Positions 28,487 through 37,299 of a stretch of DNA of 64,000 nt are shown in pieces. A model generated the notes under the pieces. That model did not search any database. It saw nothing but the letters and a program-made list of their open reading frames with translations, and had not been told where the DNA came from. Every line of letters begins with the position of its first letter. The first letter of the stretch is position 1. The DNA lies in NCBI GenBank assembly GCA_963840535.1, contig CAWIZJ010000062.1, forward strand, positions 1 through 64,000, in the 5' to 3' direction. Origin of the DNA: VAZQ01 sp963840535 (GTDB taxonomy: Bacteria > Pseudomonadota > Alphaproteobacteria > Rhizobiales > Xanthobacteraceae). Both the position numbers and the translations under genes were made by a program.

Positions 28487-29690
28487 ATGCGTGCGTTTTC
28501 CCTCCTCGCCTCCGCCCTGCTCCTCCTTGCCATGCCCGGTCCGCCGGCCTTGGCCCAGGCGAAAAAGAGCTCGCCGCCACCCCTGCGGGAAACGATCCGG
28601 TATTTCCAGTTTTCCGGCGATCTGCTGGGCGAGTTGCCGATCGATGGCATCCTGAAGGAGGTGCGGCTGGGCGCAAAGATCGTCTCGGCCGTGCTCGATG
28701 TTTGCCATTCGATCCCGAACGCCGAACCGCGCAAGGACCGGTTCGTGGTCAGTCTGAAAGTGGAGGGCGACCACATGACCGGCACGGGACAGAGCCAGGA
28801 GGAAAAGGTCCCGGTTACCGTGAACATCAACCGCACTCACACCGGAAGAACCGTCAACTTCGCCGGCGTCATCACCCGGGGGGAGACGAGAACCGAGGTG
28901 AGCTCGGCCGACAACACCGACATGAGCGAGGACGAATTTCGCGAAAACCAGCCGGCGGAGGAATTGATCGTCGCCACTCCGGCCGATTTCACCGAGGTCT
29001 CGCCGGGATCGGTCGCGATACGGGTCAAGCGCCCGTCGCTGATCGGGGTCGTCAACGAGCTCAGGAACCAAGGCGCGGCCGTCGATCTCGACTCTCTCAC
29101 GACGGAATGCACGACGTTGCGCGCGGGCGAGCACGTCGTACGCGCCGAGATCGATCCGGAACGGGCTGCGGCGATCGTGGCCAGGTTGAAGGCCTTGCCC
29201 GGAGTGGTAAACGCCGGCTGGACGACCGGGGATTACATCATCGACAATGCGGTGCGCCTCGAGGCGGCCGCCTGGCGCGGGCGCCGACGGCAAGCCGGAC
29301 AAGAGCAGGCTTACCTCCTCGATCGCCGATTCCATCGCCAAGTCGCTCGATGCCAAGGTCGATGCAACCGCCTGGGACGCCGGGCGGGGCGAGCTTTCGC
29401 TCAAGCTCGTTCGACCCAATCAGGCCGTTCCGCAACTTCATCTGACCGACGTCCTCGAGTTCATCGCGACCATGGCTCCGGAGCGGCCCGGCTCGGATGC
29501 TGCCTTCATGGTCTGGCTGAAATACAGCGGGCTGGATACGGTCGATCGTGGTCCCGAGCCGCGCCTCAAATTCATGTCGAACGGAGGCGACCGGGAGGGG
29601 CCGATCGTAAGCGTGGATGATCTCGTACGCTCGCTCGCACGTGACTTGAGGGGTCAGTATTGGGATCCCAACACCAGTACCTGGCAATGA
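28487..29690 (+). CDS. Secreted protein of unknown function, frameshifted
   Basis: I do not recognise a family. A clear Sec signal peptide (MRAFSLLASALLLLAMPG, cleavage after ALAQA) is followed by about 375 residues without membrane segments. One lone Cys pair lies far apart (VLDVCHS and TTECTTL), and there are many charged residues. Near 29275 the frame shifts from NAVRLEAAAWR to GADGKPDKSRLTSSIADSIA and continues to WDPNTSTWQ. The 1204-base length (3n+1) suggests one inserted base. GGAG precedes the ATG at 28487; an in-frame ATG at 28475 is less likely. It follows the E1 gene by about 30 bases and could be cotranscribed. Confidence 0.65.
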
Positions 29691-29744
29691 AGGGAACACC
29701 GGTCGGCGGGGCAGTGGCATCGCTACATCGGATTTCCGGGAGTA

Positions 29745-30105
29745 GACGCCATCCCGGCAGCTCGACGAGATCAGCCCGCGTTATCGGCAACATCGAGGCC
29801 GAGGTGCGCGGGCTCTCCACGTCCGTCGCCGAGGTTCGTCATTCCACCGCCGAGCAGCACCGAGACAGTCGGGAGCGGCTCGAAACGATCAGTGCACACG
29901 TCGAGAAGATCGAAGCCGACATGAAGCCGTTGGCCAAGACCGTGGCCACCATGGAGCCGATCGTCGCGGGCTACGTCGTGACTCGATGGAAGGTCGCGGG
30001 GCGTTTGCGCTCGGCGCCACGATCATCACGATGCTCGGATGGGTCGTGTCGCTGTTCGCGGGCAAGGTCGTCGCGTGGCTCCTGTCGCTGTTCGTGGCGA
30101 AGTGA
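29745..30105 (+). CDS. DUF1515-like small protein with C-terminal membrane helix, frameshifted
   Basis: Small protein resembling DUF1515 family members found in rhizobia and their phages. A helical, probably coiled-coil region (IEAEVRGLSTSVAEVRHSTA to KPLAKTVATMEPIVAGY) is followed by a hydrophobic helix, GAFALGATIITMLGWVVSLF, and ends LSLFVAK. An extra C in CCCG near 29783 and a missing G in the run near 29998 break the frame. Repairing both gives LDEISRVIGNIEAEV joined to WKVAGAFALG. The start codon is not resolved. Function unknown. Confidence 0.55.
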
Positions 30106-30524
30106 GCTTGTCCGTGGCGGTGCCGGTGGCCTGAACGACCGTTCGATCAGTGTTTCTCCGCGCATGCCCGCATCGGCGCGATCTTACTTTTAGTCGAGAC
30201 CCGTTCCTGGGCGCCCCGTAGTGAACAGGATTGCGCCGTCAGCCCCGGCTGAGGACTCGTGCTTTCATGGAGGGCACAGAACAGCAAATTGCGGTACTAT
30301 TATGCTTAACAAAGTCAACTTCGTGCTGCCTCAGTGGCTAGGCTTCGCTATGCAACATGAGATGCTTGCCGATGTCGCTGACGGGTCATGACCAACAAAC
30401 TCAGGATGAGCATAACGAGTCCGCTTATCCCTCAACAGCGGCGCTAAAGCGGACATCCCGGAATCGTCGGTCAGTGCCAGAGCCGACATGAGCAGGTGCA
30501 GCATCACGCCTGCACCGACTTCGA
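30106..30524. other. Gap without identifiable genes
   Basis: No coding signal, repeat or RNA gene could be supported in these 419 bases. The base composition is lower in GC than the genes to the left, marking the transition to the accessory region. Confidence 0.5.
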
Positions 30525-31528
30525 TTACTCGATCACCTCGTCGGCGCGGGCAAGCAGCGTGGCCGGCACGGTGAGGCCGAGCGCTTTGGCGGTCTTGAGG
30601 TTGATAGCCAGCTCGAATTTCACTGGCGTCTGCACGGGCAGGCTCGCGGGCGGGTCGCCGCGTAAGATACGATCAACGTAGGACGCGGAGCGCCGCCACA
30701 GGTCATTCATCTCGGGGCCATAACCGATGAGCACCCCGCTCTCGACGTAGGAGCGAAAGCCGGCGACCGATGGTACGCGATGAGCGGCGAGAGAGACGCG
30801 ATCAGCTCGCGATGACTGGCGCTCACCGGATTCGGCAGCACGAGGACCCCGGCGTGGGGTTCGCCTGCGAGCGCGCTGACCGCACGCTGGATGTCGGCGG
30901 CACCACGCACGTGGACTGCGTCGACATTGATTCTGAGCGCCGTGCCTGCTGCCTGCGCCGCGCGGTAGAACTCGAAGTTCGCAGCGATGCCCGGGTGCAG
31001 GAGGACCATGGCGCGCGTCAGCGCCGGGGCGACCTCTTTGAGGTGCTCCAGCCACTTGCCACCCATCTCCGGCTCGAAGGCCGTAAAGCCGGTCAGATTG
31101 CCGCCCGGACGCCCCAAGCTTTCGACGAACCCGCTGCCGACCGGATCGCCGACCGACACGAATACGACGGGGATCGACCGGTCGACCGCGCGCATTGCTA
31201 TCACTGCCGGATTGCTCCAGACCACGATCAGCTCCGGGGCCGCGGCGACCAGCTCCAATGCCGCGGATTTCAACCGGTCCAAGTCGCTGGTCGCATGCCG
31301 GTAGACAATGCTCACATTCCGCCCCTCGGCCCAGCCAAACGCCTGCAGGCCCTTCTGGAAGGCGGCCATGCGCGGCGGGAGAGTTGCATCGGTTTCCGAC
31401 ATGGCCGTGAGCACGCCGACGCGCCGCAGCCGCTCGGACTGCTGCGCGCGCGCCGCGAGCGGCCACGCCGCCGCCGCGCCGCCGAGGAGCGTGATGAACT
31501 CGCGCCGTTTCAGTTGACCGAATTGCAT
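30525..31528 (-). CDS. ABC_sub_bind-family substrate-binding protein, frameshifted
   Basis: Periplasmic binding protein of the TrpX-like ABC_sub_bind family, greatly expanded in Bradyrhizobium relatives; ligand unknown. It has a Tat-type leader KRREFITLLGGAAAAWPLAA and then RVGVLTAMSETDATLPPRM. VVFVSVGDPVGSGFVESLGR and GGNLTGFT form the ligand-binding core. Near 30780 the frame shifts and continues from FRSYVESGVLIGYGPEMNDL to LLARADEVIE. The length of 1004 bases (3n+2) fits one lost base. No permease or ATPase gene is nearby, which is usual for these solitary binding proteins. Confidence 0.82.
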
Positions 31529-31702
31529 CGGCTGCCCCTAGCCAGGCGGTGGCAGCATAGCGGATTGGCGAGCATCAAGTCAGGTGCTCGTTTGCAGTGC
31601 GGGATTTCGGCCCGGCTTATGTCCGCTAATGGGATGGTCCGGCCGTGCTCCTGCCCCGTCAGCGATAAGCTGGCCAGGGGCGCCAAAGACAAGGAGCAGG
31701 CC

Positions 31703-32767
31703 ATGTCTGAGAAACTCAATATCGCGATCGCCGTGATCGGTATCGATATCGGCAAGAACTCTTTCCACATTGTAGGGCTCGATCAGCGCGGTGCAATTGC
31801 GCTGCGGCAGAAGTGGTCACGTGGCCAGGTGGAAACGCGGCTCGCCAACTTGCCGCCGTGCCTGATCGGCATGGAGGCCTGCGTCGGCGCGCATCATCTC
31901 AGTCGCAAGCTACAGGCGCTTGGCCACGACGCCCGGTTGATGCCGGCCAAATACGTGCGCCCGTATAGCAAGGGACAGAAGAACGACTTCAATGATGCGG
32001 AAGCGATTGCCGAGGCGGTGCAACGCCCGACGATGAGGTTCGTCGCGACCAAGACCGTAGAGCAACTCGATCTGCAGGCGCTGCACCGCGTGCGCGAGCG
32101 ATTGGTCAGTCAGCGCACCGGCATCATCAATCAGATCCGCGCCTTCATGCTGGAACGCGGCATCGCGGTGCGCCAGGGTATCCGTTTCCTGCGCGCCGAG
32201 TTGCCGGGCATCCTGGCGACGCGCAGCGATGTTCTCTCGCCCCGCATGCTGCGGGTGATCGAGGACCTGGCAGGCGACTGGCGCCGGCTGGACGAGCGCA
32301 TCGAAGGGCTATCCAGCGAGATCGCGGTGCTGGCCGATCAAGATGCAGCATGCAAGCGGCTGATGACGGTGCCCGGCGTCGGGCCGATCATCTCGAGCGC
32401 GATGGTTGCGGCAATCGGCACTGGAGACGTGTTCTCCAAAGGCCGCGACTTCGGCGCTTGGCTTGGACTGGTGCCCAAGCAGATCTCGACCGGAGACCGC
32501 ACCATCCTCGGCAAGATATCGAAGCGCGGCAATCGTTACCTGCGCGTCCTATTCGTGCAAGCGGCGTGGGTCGTGCTGATCAAGCCGAAGAGCTGGGAAC
32601 GCCACGGGCTCAAGCCCTGGATCGAGGCCGCCAAGAAGCGGCTCCATCACAACGTGCTGGCGATCGCGCTCGCCAACAAGCTGGCCCGCATCGCCTGGGC
32701 CGTCCTCAACAAGGAGCGCAACTTCGAATGCATCAGGACGGACAAGATGGCGTCCCGACCGGCTTGA
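31703..32767 (+). CDS. IS110-family transposase (DEDD recombinase)
   Basis: An intact 354-residue DEDD/serine transposase. The N-terminal RuvC-like domain shows GIDIGKNSFHIVGLD, IGMEACVGAHHLSRKLQ, and PAKYVRPYSKGQKNDFNDAEAIAE with the closing acidic pair. The C-terminal Tnp_20 domain holds LMTVPGVGPIISSAMVAAIG, DFGAWLGLVPKQ and ILGKISKRGNRYLRVLF, which includes the catalytic Ser region. PAKYVRPYxKxxKND is most like the IS1111 group. No frameshift is seen, so the element may still be active. Confidence 0.93.
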   Translation: MSEKLNIAIAVIGIDIGKNSFHIVGLDQRGAIALRQKWSRGQVETRLANLPPCLIGMEACVGAHHLSRKLQALGHDARLMPAKYVRPYSKGQKNDFNDAEAIAEAVQRPTMRFVATKTVEQLDLQALHRVRERLVSQRTGIINQIRAFMLERGIAVRQGIRFLRAELPGILATRSDVLSPRMLRVIEDLAGDWRRLDERIEGLSSEIAVLADQDAACKRLMTVPGVGPIISSAMVAAIGTGDVFSKGRDFGAWLGLVPKQISTGDRTILGKISKRGNRYLRVLFVQAAWVVLIKPKSWERHGLKPWIEAAKKRLHHNVLAIALANKLARIAWAVLNKERNFECIRTDKMASRPA

Positions 32768-33067
32768 GCGTCGCGCCGTGCTCGCGCCCGTCAAGGCATG
32801 GCCTGGGAACGCCGGAGCCAGAGGCGAGCCAAGCGCGACGGCCAGCCTTGACGGCCTCCTGCGCGCGGCGCCTGCGCACAAGCACAGGCCGGGACGAAGG
32901 AACGACCCCACGGCACGAACAAAGGAACTGCACGAGATGAGGAGCGATCAATGACGTAGTCCTACAACCTGTTTCCCGCCGAGGTCTGCGAGAGGATGAG
33001 ACGAGATGGAGGATCGGTCTTCCCGGCGCATGCGAACACTGGTGACCCGAATGGCCCGCTCGAGGCC
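32768..33067 (+). other. IS110 right-end non-coding region; candidate bridge-RNA locus
   Basis: This 300-base stretch inside the provisional element has no credible reading frame. IS110-family recombinases are guided by a structured bridge RNA encoded in a non-coding end of the element, on the right in IS1111-type members. By position this is where it should lie. I have not drawn a secondary structure, so this is inference from family biology. Confidence 0.35.
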
Positions 33068-33079
33068 TGTCCGCTAATG

Positions 33080-33569
33080 AGATCGCAGGCGCGCTGATAT
33101 CCATGATGGCCGGGAGCTCAACACGCTCCAATCAGAGGCCGGATACATTGATGCAAGACCGCACATCCGCCAGATCAACGAACCCTCTTGCAACGCACGG
33201 CCGGACCATACATGCGGGTCATGAACGGCCCAATGCGCAACGTCCGCGTTGAATTTGGTGCACCTCGGTAAGCGGACCTATAGCCGCCCCCCGCGAGCCA
33301 AGCGGGCCATAAGATTTACCGCCCGCCGGAGCTGGGTGGTCTCGGCACTACGACCGCCGTGCTTCCAGGCGTTCCTATTTCCCTTTGGCGGTCCCGGCGA
33401 CTTGCCGCCGTGCAATCTGCACCGGCCGTTCGGCATCGCTGGTGACTATCCTTAGCTGGCGACAGGTAAGTGCTGGCAGGGAGTTCGGCGGATCTAATTT
33501 GCGACAGGCACAGGACTTATGTGCAGGTTGGCGCGGTACTGGCGCGAACCTGACGGTCGGTGCGACTGC
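33080..33569. other. Gap without identifiable genes
   Basis: These 490 bases have short chance frames only. The base composition is mixed and no recognisable mobile element end or RNA was found. Confidence 0.5.
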
Positions 33570-33963
33570 TCATCCTGGCATAAGGAACTGCTCTACCTGG
33601 CGGCGAATCTCGTGCTTGAGCGCCTCGATCTGGTGCGGGTATTGGTAGGTTTCGTTGCCGAGCGATATCAGCCCCCCTTGAAGGGTGAAATCAAGGGGGA
33701 GCGGTCGAGACAGTTTGGTTGATGTCACCCTTGCCGTCCGGCGCAGCTTTTGATCGTCGAGGGGCTCCCATCTGGGATCGATCTCGACTATTGCACCTAC
33801 TGTATGCAGCGCTTGGTTCATCCGCATCAGGTATTCCTTGATCGGTTGGAATATTTGCTTCGCTTGCTCTTCTACTAAGACGATCACTTTGCTTCTCTTT
33901 GTTTTGCCGCGCTTGTTGCACATTGCGGATCAGGGAAGAGAACTCATCGCTGTCGTCACTCAT
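33570..33963 (-). CDS. Hypothetical protein, frameshifted
   Basis: Two frames combine to one 131-residue product. It begins MSDDSDEFSSLIRNVQQARQ, rich in Gln/Lys, and after about 33870 continues EEQAKQIFQPIKEYLMRM, NQALHTVGAIVEIDPRWEPL and LPLDFTLQGGLISLGNETY, ending VEQFLMPG. The 394-base length (3n+1) suggests a single inserted base in CTTAGTAGA. The N-terminal half is helical and charged and the C-terminal half is mixed alpha/beta. I recognise no family. Codon use is less GC-biased than in the chromosome flanks, suggesting acquired DNA. Confidence 0.5.
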
Positions 33964-34159
33964 AACGGCTCTCTTTCGTTGACCATGGTCGGGATGATGC
34001 CACGCGGATGGAGCGGAGCATACTTCGGCCGCGCGGGCAGGTGTCCTATCATACGTCCTTCAAGGGCCTTGGCCGGGCGGGCGATGGGGCGCGAATTTGA
34101 ATCAGCTCTACGCGGCGACAGTTACTACGGTATTACCCCTGAGCGGGCTCATTTAGCCG

Positions 34160-34322
34160 ACGACGAGCTTGACCAAGTCGGCTTGGCGGCGGGCGGGCCG
34201 CCGTTGACGAATCCGACCACCGGCAACGCCGGTTGCTTCGCGCGCGCGGCGAGCGGCCACGCGGGCCGCGCGCGCCGAGCAGCGCGACGAAATCGCGCCG
34301 CCGCAATTGATCGAAGTGCATC
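34160..34322 (-). pseudogene. N-terminal fragment of an ABC_sub_bind protein
   Basis: MHFDQLRRRDFVALLGA is the typical leader of the ABC_sub_bind family. After a frameshift, a second frame gives WPLAARAKQP and VVGFVNGG, the start of the mature domain. Everything after about 50 residues is missing. It is a remnant of a paralogue of the gene at 30.5-31.5 kb. Confidence 0.6.
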
Positions 34323-34553
34323 TGGTCCCGTGCCAAGCTAGCGTCGGATTGCAGGATATCGAATTCGCGGGGGTCAGTCAGGTGGTAACGGAACAATTTT
34401 ACAATCCGCAAGCCGCCTCAATGTCGGGAGCGGGTCAAAGAAATTGCCGAAGTGTGTGAGCGAGAGACCGGTCGATTATCGCAATTGGAGCGAAGGCGCA
34501 CGAAAGAATATTGGAATGCGTTCTCTCCCCTTACGCACAAACACGCAGTAATA

Positions 34554-34824
34554 CGCAGCAACACACGGAGAATGTTAGTTTCGGGTTCCTCTCCCTCCAG
34601 CGAGGACCTCACCCCCGACACGCCGAGCTTCGGACCGCCCGGTCAGATCGTCAGATCATCGACAGCACGAGCGCGGGGATGAGCGCACCGGCCGTCACGA
34701 TCACGGCATAGCGCAGCGCCCTGTTGTCCGGCGCGTGCATCAGCAGTGGCAACCCGGTCCGGAGCAGATAGAATCCGAACAAGCCGCCCAGGATCACCAG
34801 GAAGTTCAGGCCGGGGATGAGCAG
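34554..34824. repeat. Partial duplicate of the Yip1 locus (copy A; copy B at 43973-44243)
   Basis: About 271 bp match 43973-44243 at a constant offset of 9419 bases with scattered substitutions, including the non-coding stretch CCTCTCCCTCCAGCGAGGAC. The match stops abruptly at 34824, inside the Yip1 coding sequence, marking a recombination breakpoint. Confidence 0.85.
34651..34824 (-). pseudogene. C-terminal fragment of a Yip1-family protein
   Basis: Encodes the last 57 residues (from LIPGLNFLVILGGLFGFYLL to ALIPALVLSMI) of the protein that is complete at 44070-44597, with one Asp-to-Asn change. Upstream of 34824 the frame runs into unrelated phage-like sequence, so the gene is truncated and cannot make the full membrane protein. 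Confidence 0.82.
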
Positions 34825-35094
34825 CGCGAGATCGCAGAGCGCGCCATTGCGGAGGGCATGCCGCCCCTCGACTACATGCTTGCCGTGATGCGAGACGAGC
34901 AGGCTCATTTGCACCGTCGCGACGAGATGGCAAAGGCGGCGGCGCCTTACGTTCATCCCCGACTACAGGCAATCGAGCAGCGCCCGCCGACGGAGAAGGT
35001 TCGACCCCTTGCGGAGCGGTTCGCGGAGTTAGAGCGCGAGGACGCGATCGCCTTGAGCGAGAACAACGTGGTCGATATCAATAGCGTGCGGTAG
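34824..35094 (+). pseudogene. Phage terminase-small-subunit-like fragment, copy 1
   Basis: The frame reads REIAERAIAEGMPPLDYMLA, then RRDEMAKAAAPYVHPRLQAI and PLAERFAELEREDAIALSEN, and ends at a proper stop after VVDINSVR. The pattern PPLDYML..MRD..A..RRDEMAKAAAPY.HPRL is that of rhizobial prophage small terminase-like proteins. The 5' end is replaced by the Yip1 fragment. Related scraps occur at 36983-37069 and 41560-41764. Confidence 0.6.
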
Positions 35095-35323
35095 CATGGC
35101 GCCCATTGCAATCCGCTCCGCTCTCGCCGCGCTTGGCCTTACGCAATGCGGGGCCGCAAAAGTGTAGGGCGCGTACGACATCGTGCGCAACAACGGCTTC
35201 CACGGCCGCGCTTCGGGCGTGCACTTCGGCAGTGCCGCGAAGCCGAGTGCCGCATGCGGCTGAAAGAGATCGAGGCGGCAGGCGGGCTGGCCGGACGCGG
35301 GGTCCGCTTCATCATGACGGGCG

Positions 35324-35455
35324 TTAACCGTGCTGACGTGGCGAGCCGCTGAAGAGCATCGCCAGCGCCCGATCGCACGCTCGCCGCTTGTGCGGCCGAC
35401 GGGCCTGCCAATGCAACTTCCCATTTGTCCGATCAAGCGGAATCAATTGACAAGC
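35324..35455. repeat. 132-bp direct repeat, copy 1 (copy 2 at 37111-37244)
   Basis: It starts TTAACCGTGCTGACGTGGCG and ends CAATTGACAAGC. Copy 2 differs by a handful of substitutions and two or three single-base indels. In both places it follows the end of a terminase-like fragment. In copy 2 it is followed by the tyrosine recombinase. Confidence 0.85.
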
Positions 35456-35685
35456 CGACTGTTTTCGGGTCTGACGACGGTTATGGCGTCAAGAATTCGA
35501 GTGCAGCGACGATAATAATCAAGATGAAACAGCGCGCGGTCGAGCCAGCGCAAATTCGGTCGCAGCGGCGCGCGTCGCTGCAGGACGTTGAGTTGGTGGC
35601 GCAGGATCAGGATGTCTGCTTCCAACCGCTTTCGCGACCTTGAAGCAGTCGCACAGCATGCGAACGAACAGGAGGCCGATTGCAA
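35456..35685 (-). mobile_element. N-terminal remnant of an rve-type integrase/transposase
   Basis: RKRLEADILILRHQLNVLQR followed by LRWLDRALFHLDY is the hallmark N-terminus of a common rhizobial DDE integrase family (LEAEI.LLRHQLNVLRR). The catalytic core is absent: the frame stops where the 132-bp repeat begins. It is a deletion remnant. Confidence 0.6.
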
Positions 35686-35760
35686 TCATTCGGCTATCAT
35701 GGTGTGATTTGTTGCTGACCGCGAGTTAAATGGACGGAGTTTTCGGAAGCGACAGTGCCA

Positions 35761-36573
35761 ATGAAGGCCGCCTTTTGTTTTCTCACTCCGGAATCAAATC
35801 TACATCAGCCCGCCGCGTGGAATTACTTTCTCCCGCGGGGCGGATCTGAGCCCAGTACAACGTTTATTCTCACTCCAAGTTTCCCGCTGCCGTCTCGGAC
35901 GATCTTCTCACGACGAGTAGGATCCGCAATCAGATTCCCACGAGCCACGGGCACGTTTCGATCGTGGTGGCCTCCCTAAAGCTCTTTGAAGCCGCTTATG
36001 AGGACGACGAACAGAATACTTTCTTCATCTTGGTCTCGGAAAGCACAGTTCCAATCGAGCCATTGGCGAAAATCGTGGACGAGCTTGTCGCCGTAGGAAG
36101 CAACTCAATTATCCCATTTTCGATTCCAAAGCCCGGCAGCGAGTGGCATTCCAGGCTAGGAAGCAGTCGACCCATCCTGGCATCTTTGTAAAGATGTGGT
36201 TTCAGCACGACCAATGGATCATATTGCATCGCCATCATCTTGGAGCGCTCATGCAAAGGCCGTGCTACTCGATGTTCGAAAATGTGTTCGCCCCTGATGA
36301 ACATTATTTCGTGAACGTGCTCGTCCACGTCTGCGGTACGCCTGTTTCCGAATTCCTCAAGAGGCGTACCACATTTGTAACTGGGACGAGAGAGAAGTAG
36401 TGCGCTACAGATCCGAAAACAGGATTGTTCAGAGAGTTCACCCGAAGACTTATCAGAGCCTCTCGCCTGCGGATATCACCAAAGCGGAAGTCCAAGGCTG
36501 TTTGTTCATCAGAAAGCTAAGCCCTTCGTGCGATTCCAGCTTGATCATGCGTCGCCTCGCGATGCGGGATTGA
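35761..36573 (+). pseudogene. Decayed core-2/I-branching beta-1,6-N-acetylglucosaminyltransferase-like gene (GT14)
   Basis: Fragments in several frames line up with the core-2/I-branching enzyme family. They are: MKAAFCFLTPESNLHQPAAW; ASLKLFEAAYEDDEQNTFFI and LVSESTVPIEPLAKI; WFQHDQWIILHRHHLGAL; MFENVFAPDEHYFVNVL; and HPKTYQSLSPADITKAEVQG, CLFIRKLSPSCDSSLIMRRL before the stop. The LVSES.VPI, APDEHYF and HPKTY motifs are family landmarks. At least three breaks occur, and the motif order is kept. The region is clearly more AT-rich than the flanks, pointing to horizontal origin. The enzyme family transfers GlcNAc or related sugars; bacterial roles are mostly unknown. Confidence 0.7.
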
Positions 36574-36716
36574 CGAATTGCACCTCGCCGCTTCGCCCTC
36601 ATCCGCGCGAAAAAAATCTGCGCTCGCTCACGACCACTGCATCGGTGATCGATGTTCTTCATGGGCAACATCTATCGCGCCCTCCTCGAACGCCCCATCT
36701 GCACTGTTGGAACTGT

Positions 36717-36960
36717 TATGGCCGAGATAGTGTTGGATCGATCGGGTGTCCCGCCCATCGTTGGCCAACTTGTAACCGCAGGCGTGGCGCAAGACGTGGC
36801 TGCTGATCTGGAAGGGGAAGCGGGCCGCCTCACCAGCGCGCGCGACCATGCGCTGATAGCCGGCCACGCTCAGCGGCGCGAGGCGCTCGGACACGAAGAC
36901 GTGGACCGTGCGAGCCCCCTCTGGTGTCTCCCGCTGAAGCCGGCGCAGCCGCCCGCAGTC
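36717..36960 (-). pseudogene. Truncated, inverted copy of the tyrosine recombinase
   Basis: The minus strand reads RRLQRE, VFVSERLAPLSVAGYQRMVA, RAGEAARFPFQISSHVLRHA and CGYKLANDGRDTRSIQHYLG before similarity stops at HNS. It is nearly identical to residues 115-185 of the intact recombinase at 37300-37926 but lies in the opposite orientation. It lacks the first catalytic Arg and the final Tyr, so it is inactive. Confidence 0.85.
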
Positions 36961-36982
36961 TCCTTGCCACCGAGCGCCACCC

Positions 36983-37069
36983 CTTGCAGAGCGGATCGCG
37001 GAGCTAGAGCGCCAGGAGGCTATCGCCGAGAGCGCCAACGTCGTTCCGCTGCGAGCTGCCGATGAATGA
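36983..37069 (+). pseudogene. Terminase-like fragment, copy 2 (C-terminal tail only)
   Basis: Twenty-eight residues from LAERIAELERQEAIAESANV to PLRAADE and a stop match the tail of the copy at 34824-35094 (LAERFAELEREDAIALSENN). It is followed by copy 2 of the 132-bp repeat, the same order as copy 1. Confidence 0.6.
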
Positions 37070-37110
37070 CGGCCGCACGATCTGAACGATTGCCCGCGCA
37101 TCGACTGACA

Positions 37111-37244
37111 TTAACCGTGCTGAGGTGGCGGAGCCGCTGAAGAGCATCGCCAGCGCCCATCGCACGCTCGCCGCTTGTGCGGCCGACGGGCCTGCCAATG
37201 CAACTTCCCATTTGTCCGCTCAAGCGGAACATCAATTGACAAGC
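37111..37244. repeat. 132-bp direct repeat, copy 2
   Basis: Same unit as 35324-35455, in the same orientation. It ends in CAATTGACAAGC, immediately before the inverted repeat that precedes the tyrosine recombinase gene, so part of it may be the promoter region of that gene. Confidence 0.85.
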
Positions 37245-37273
37245 TGTTACACTACTGTCGAGAACTGTAACAG
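37244..37273. promoter_or_regulatory. Inverted repeat upstream of the tyrosine recombinase
   Basis: CTGTTACA at 37244-37251 and TGTAACAG at 37266-37273 are perfect 8-bp arms with a 14-base spacer, 27 bases before the ATG. A further TGTAACAG lies inside the gene at 37344-37351. They may be binding sites for the recombinase itself or for a regulator. Confidence 0.55.
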
Positions 37274-37299
37274 TGCAATTGCGACACAGGGGGATTTCC

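Larger units (their letters stand above)
31620..33079 (+). mobile_element. IS110-family insertion sequence (IS1111-like)
   Basis: The element holds one transposase gene with about 80 non-coding bases on its left and about 310 on its right. A 12-bp direct repeat TGTCCGCTAATG occurs at 31620-31631 and again at 33068-33079. I use these as provisional limits; the exact ends are not proven. IS110-family elements lack long terminal inverted repeats and usually leave little or no target duplication. The element sits directly upstream of the ABC_sub_bind gene. Confidence 0.6.

Noticed and set aside
33249..33455. 68-codon frame between the IS110 element and the hypothetical gene
   Set aside because: No ribosome binding site and a composition of chance type (Arg/Pro/Phe); no family resemblance.
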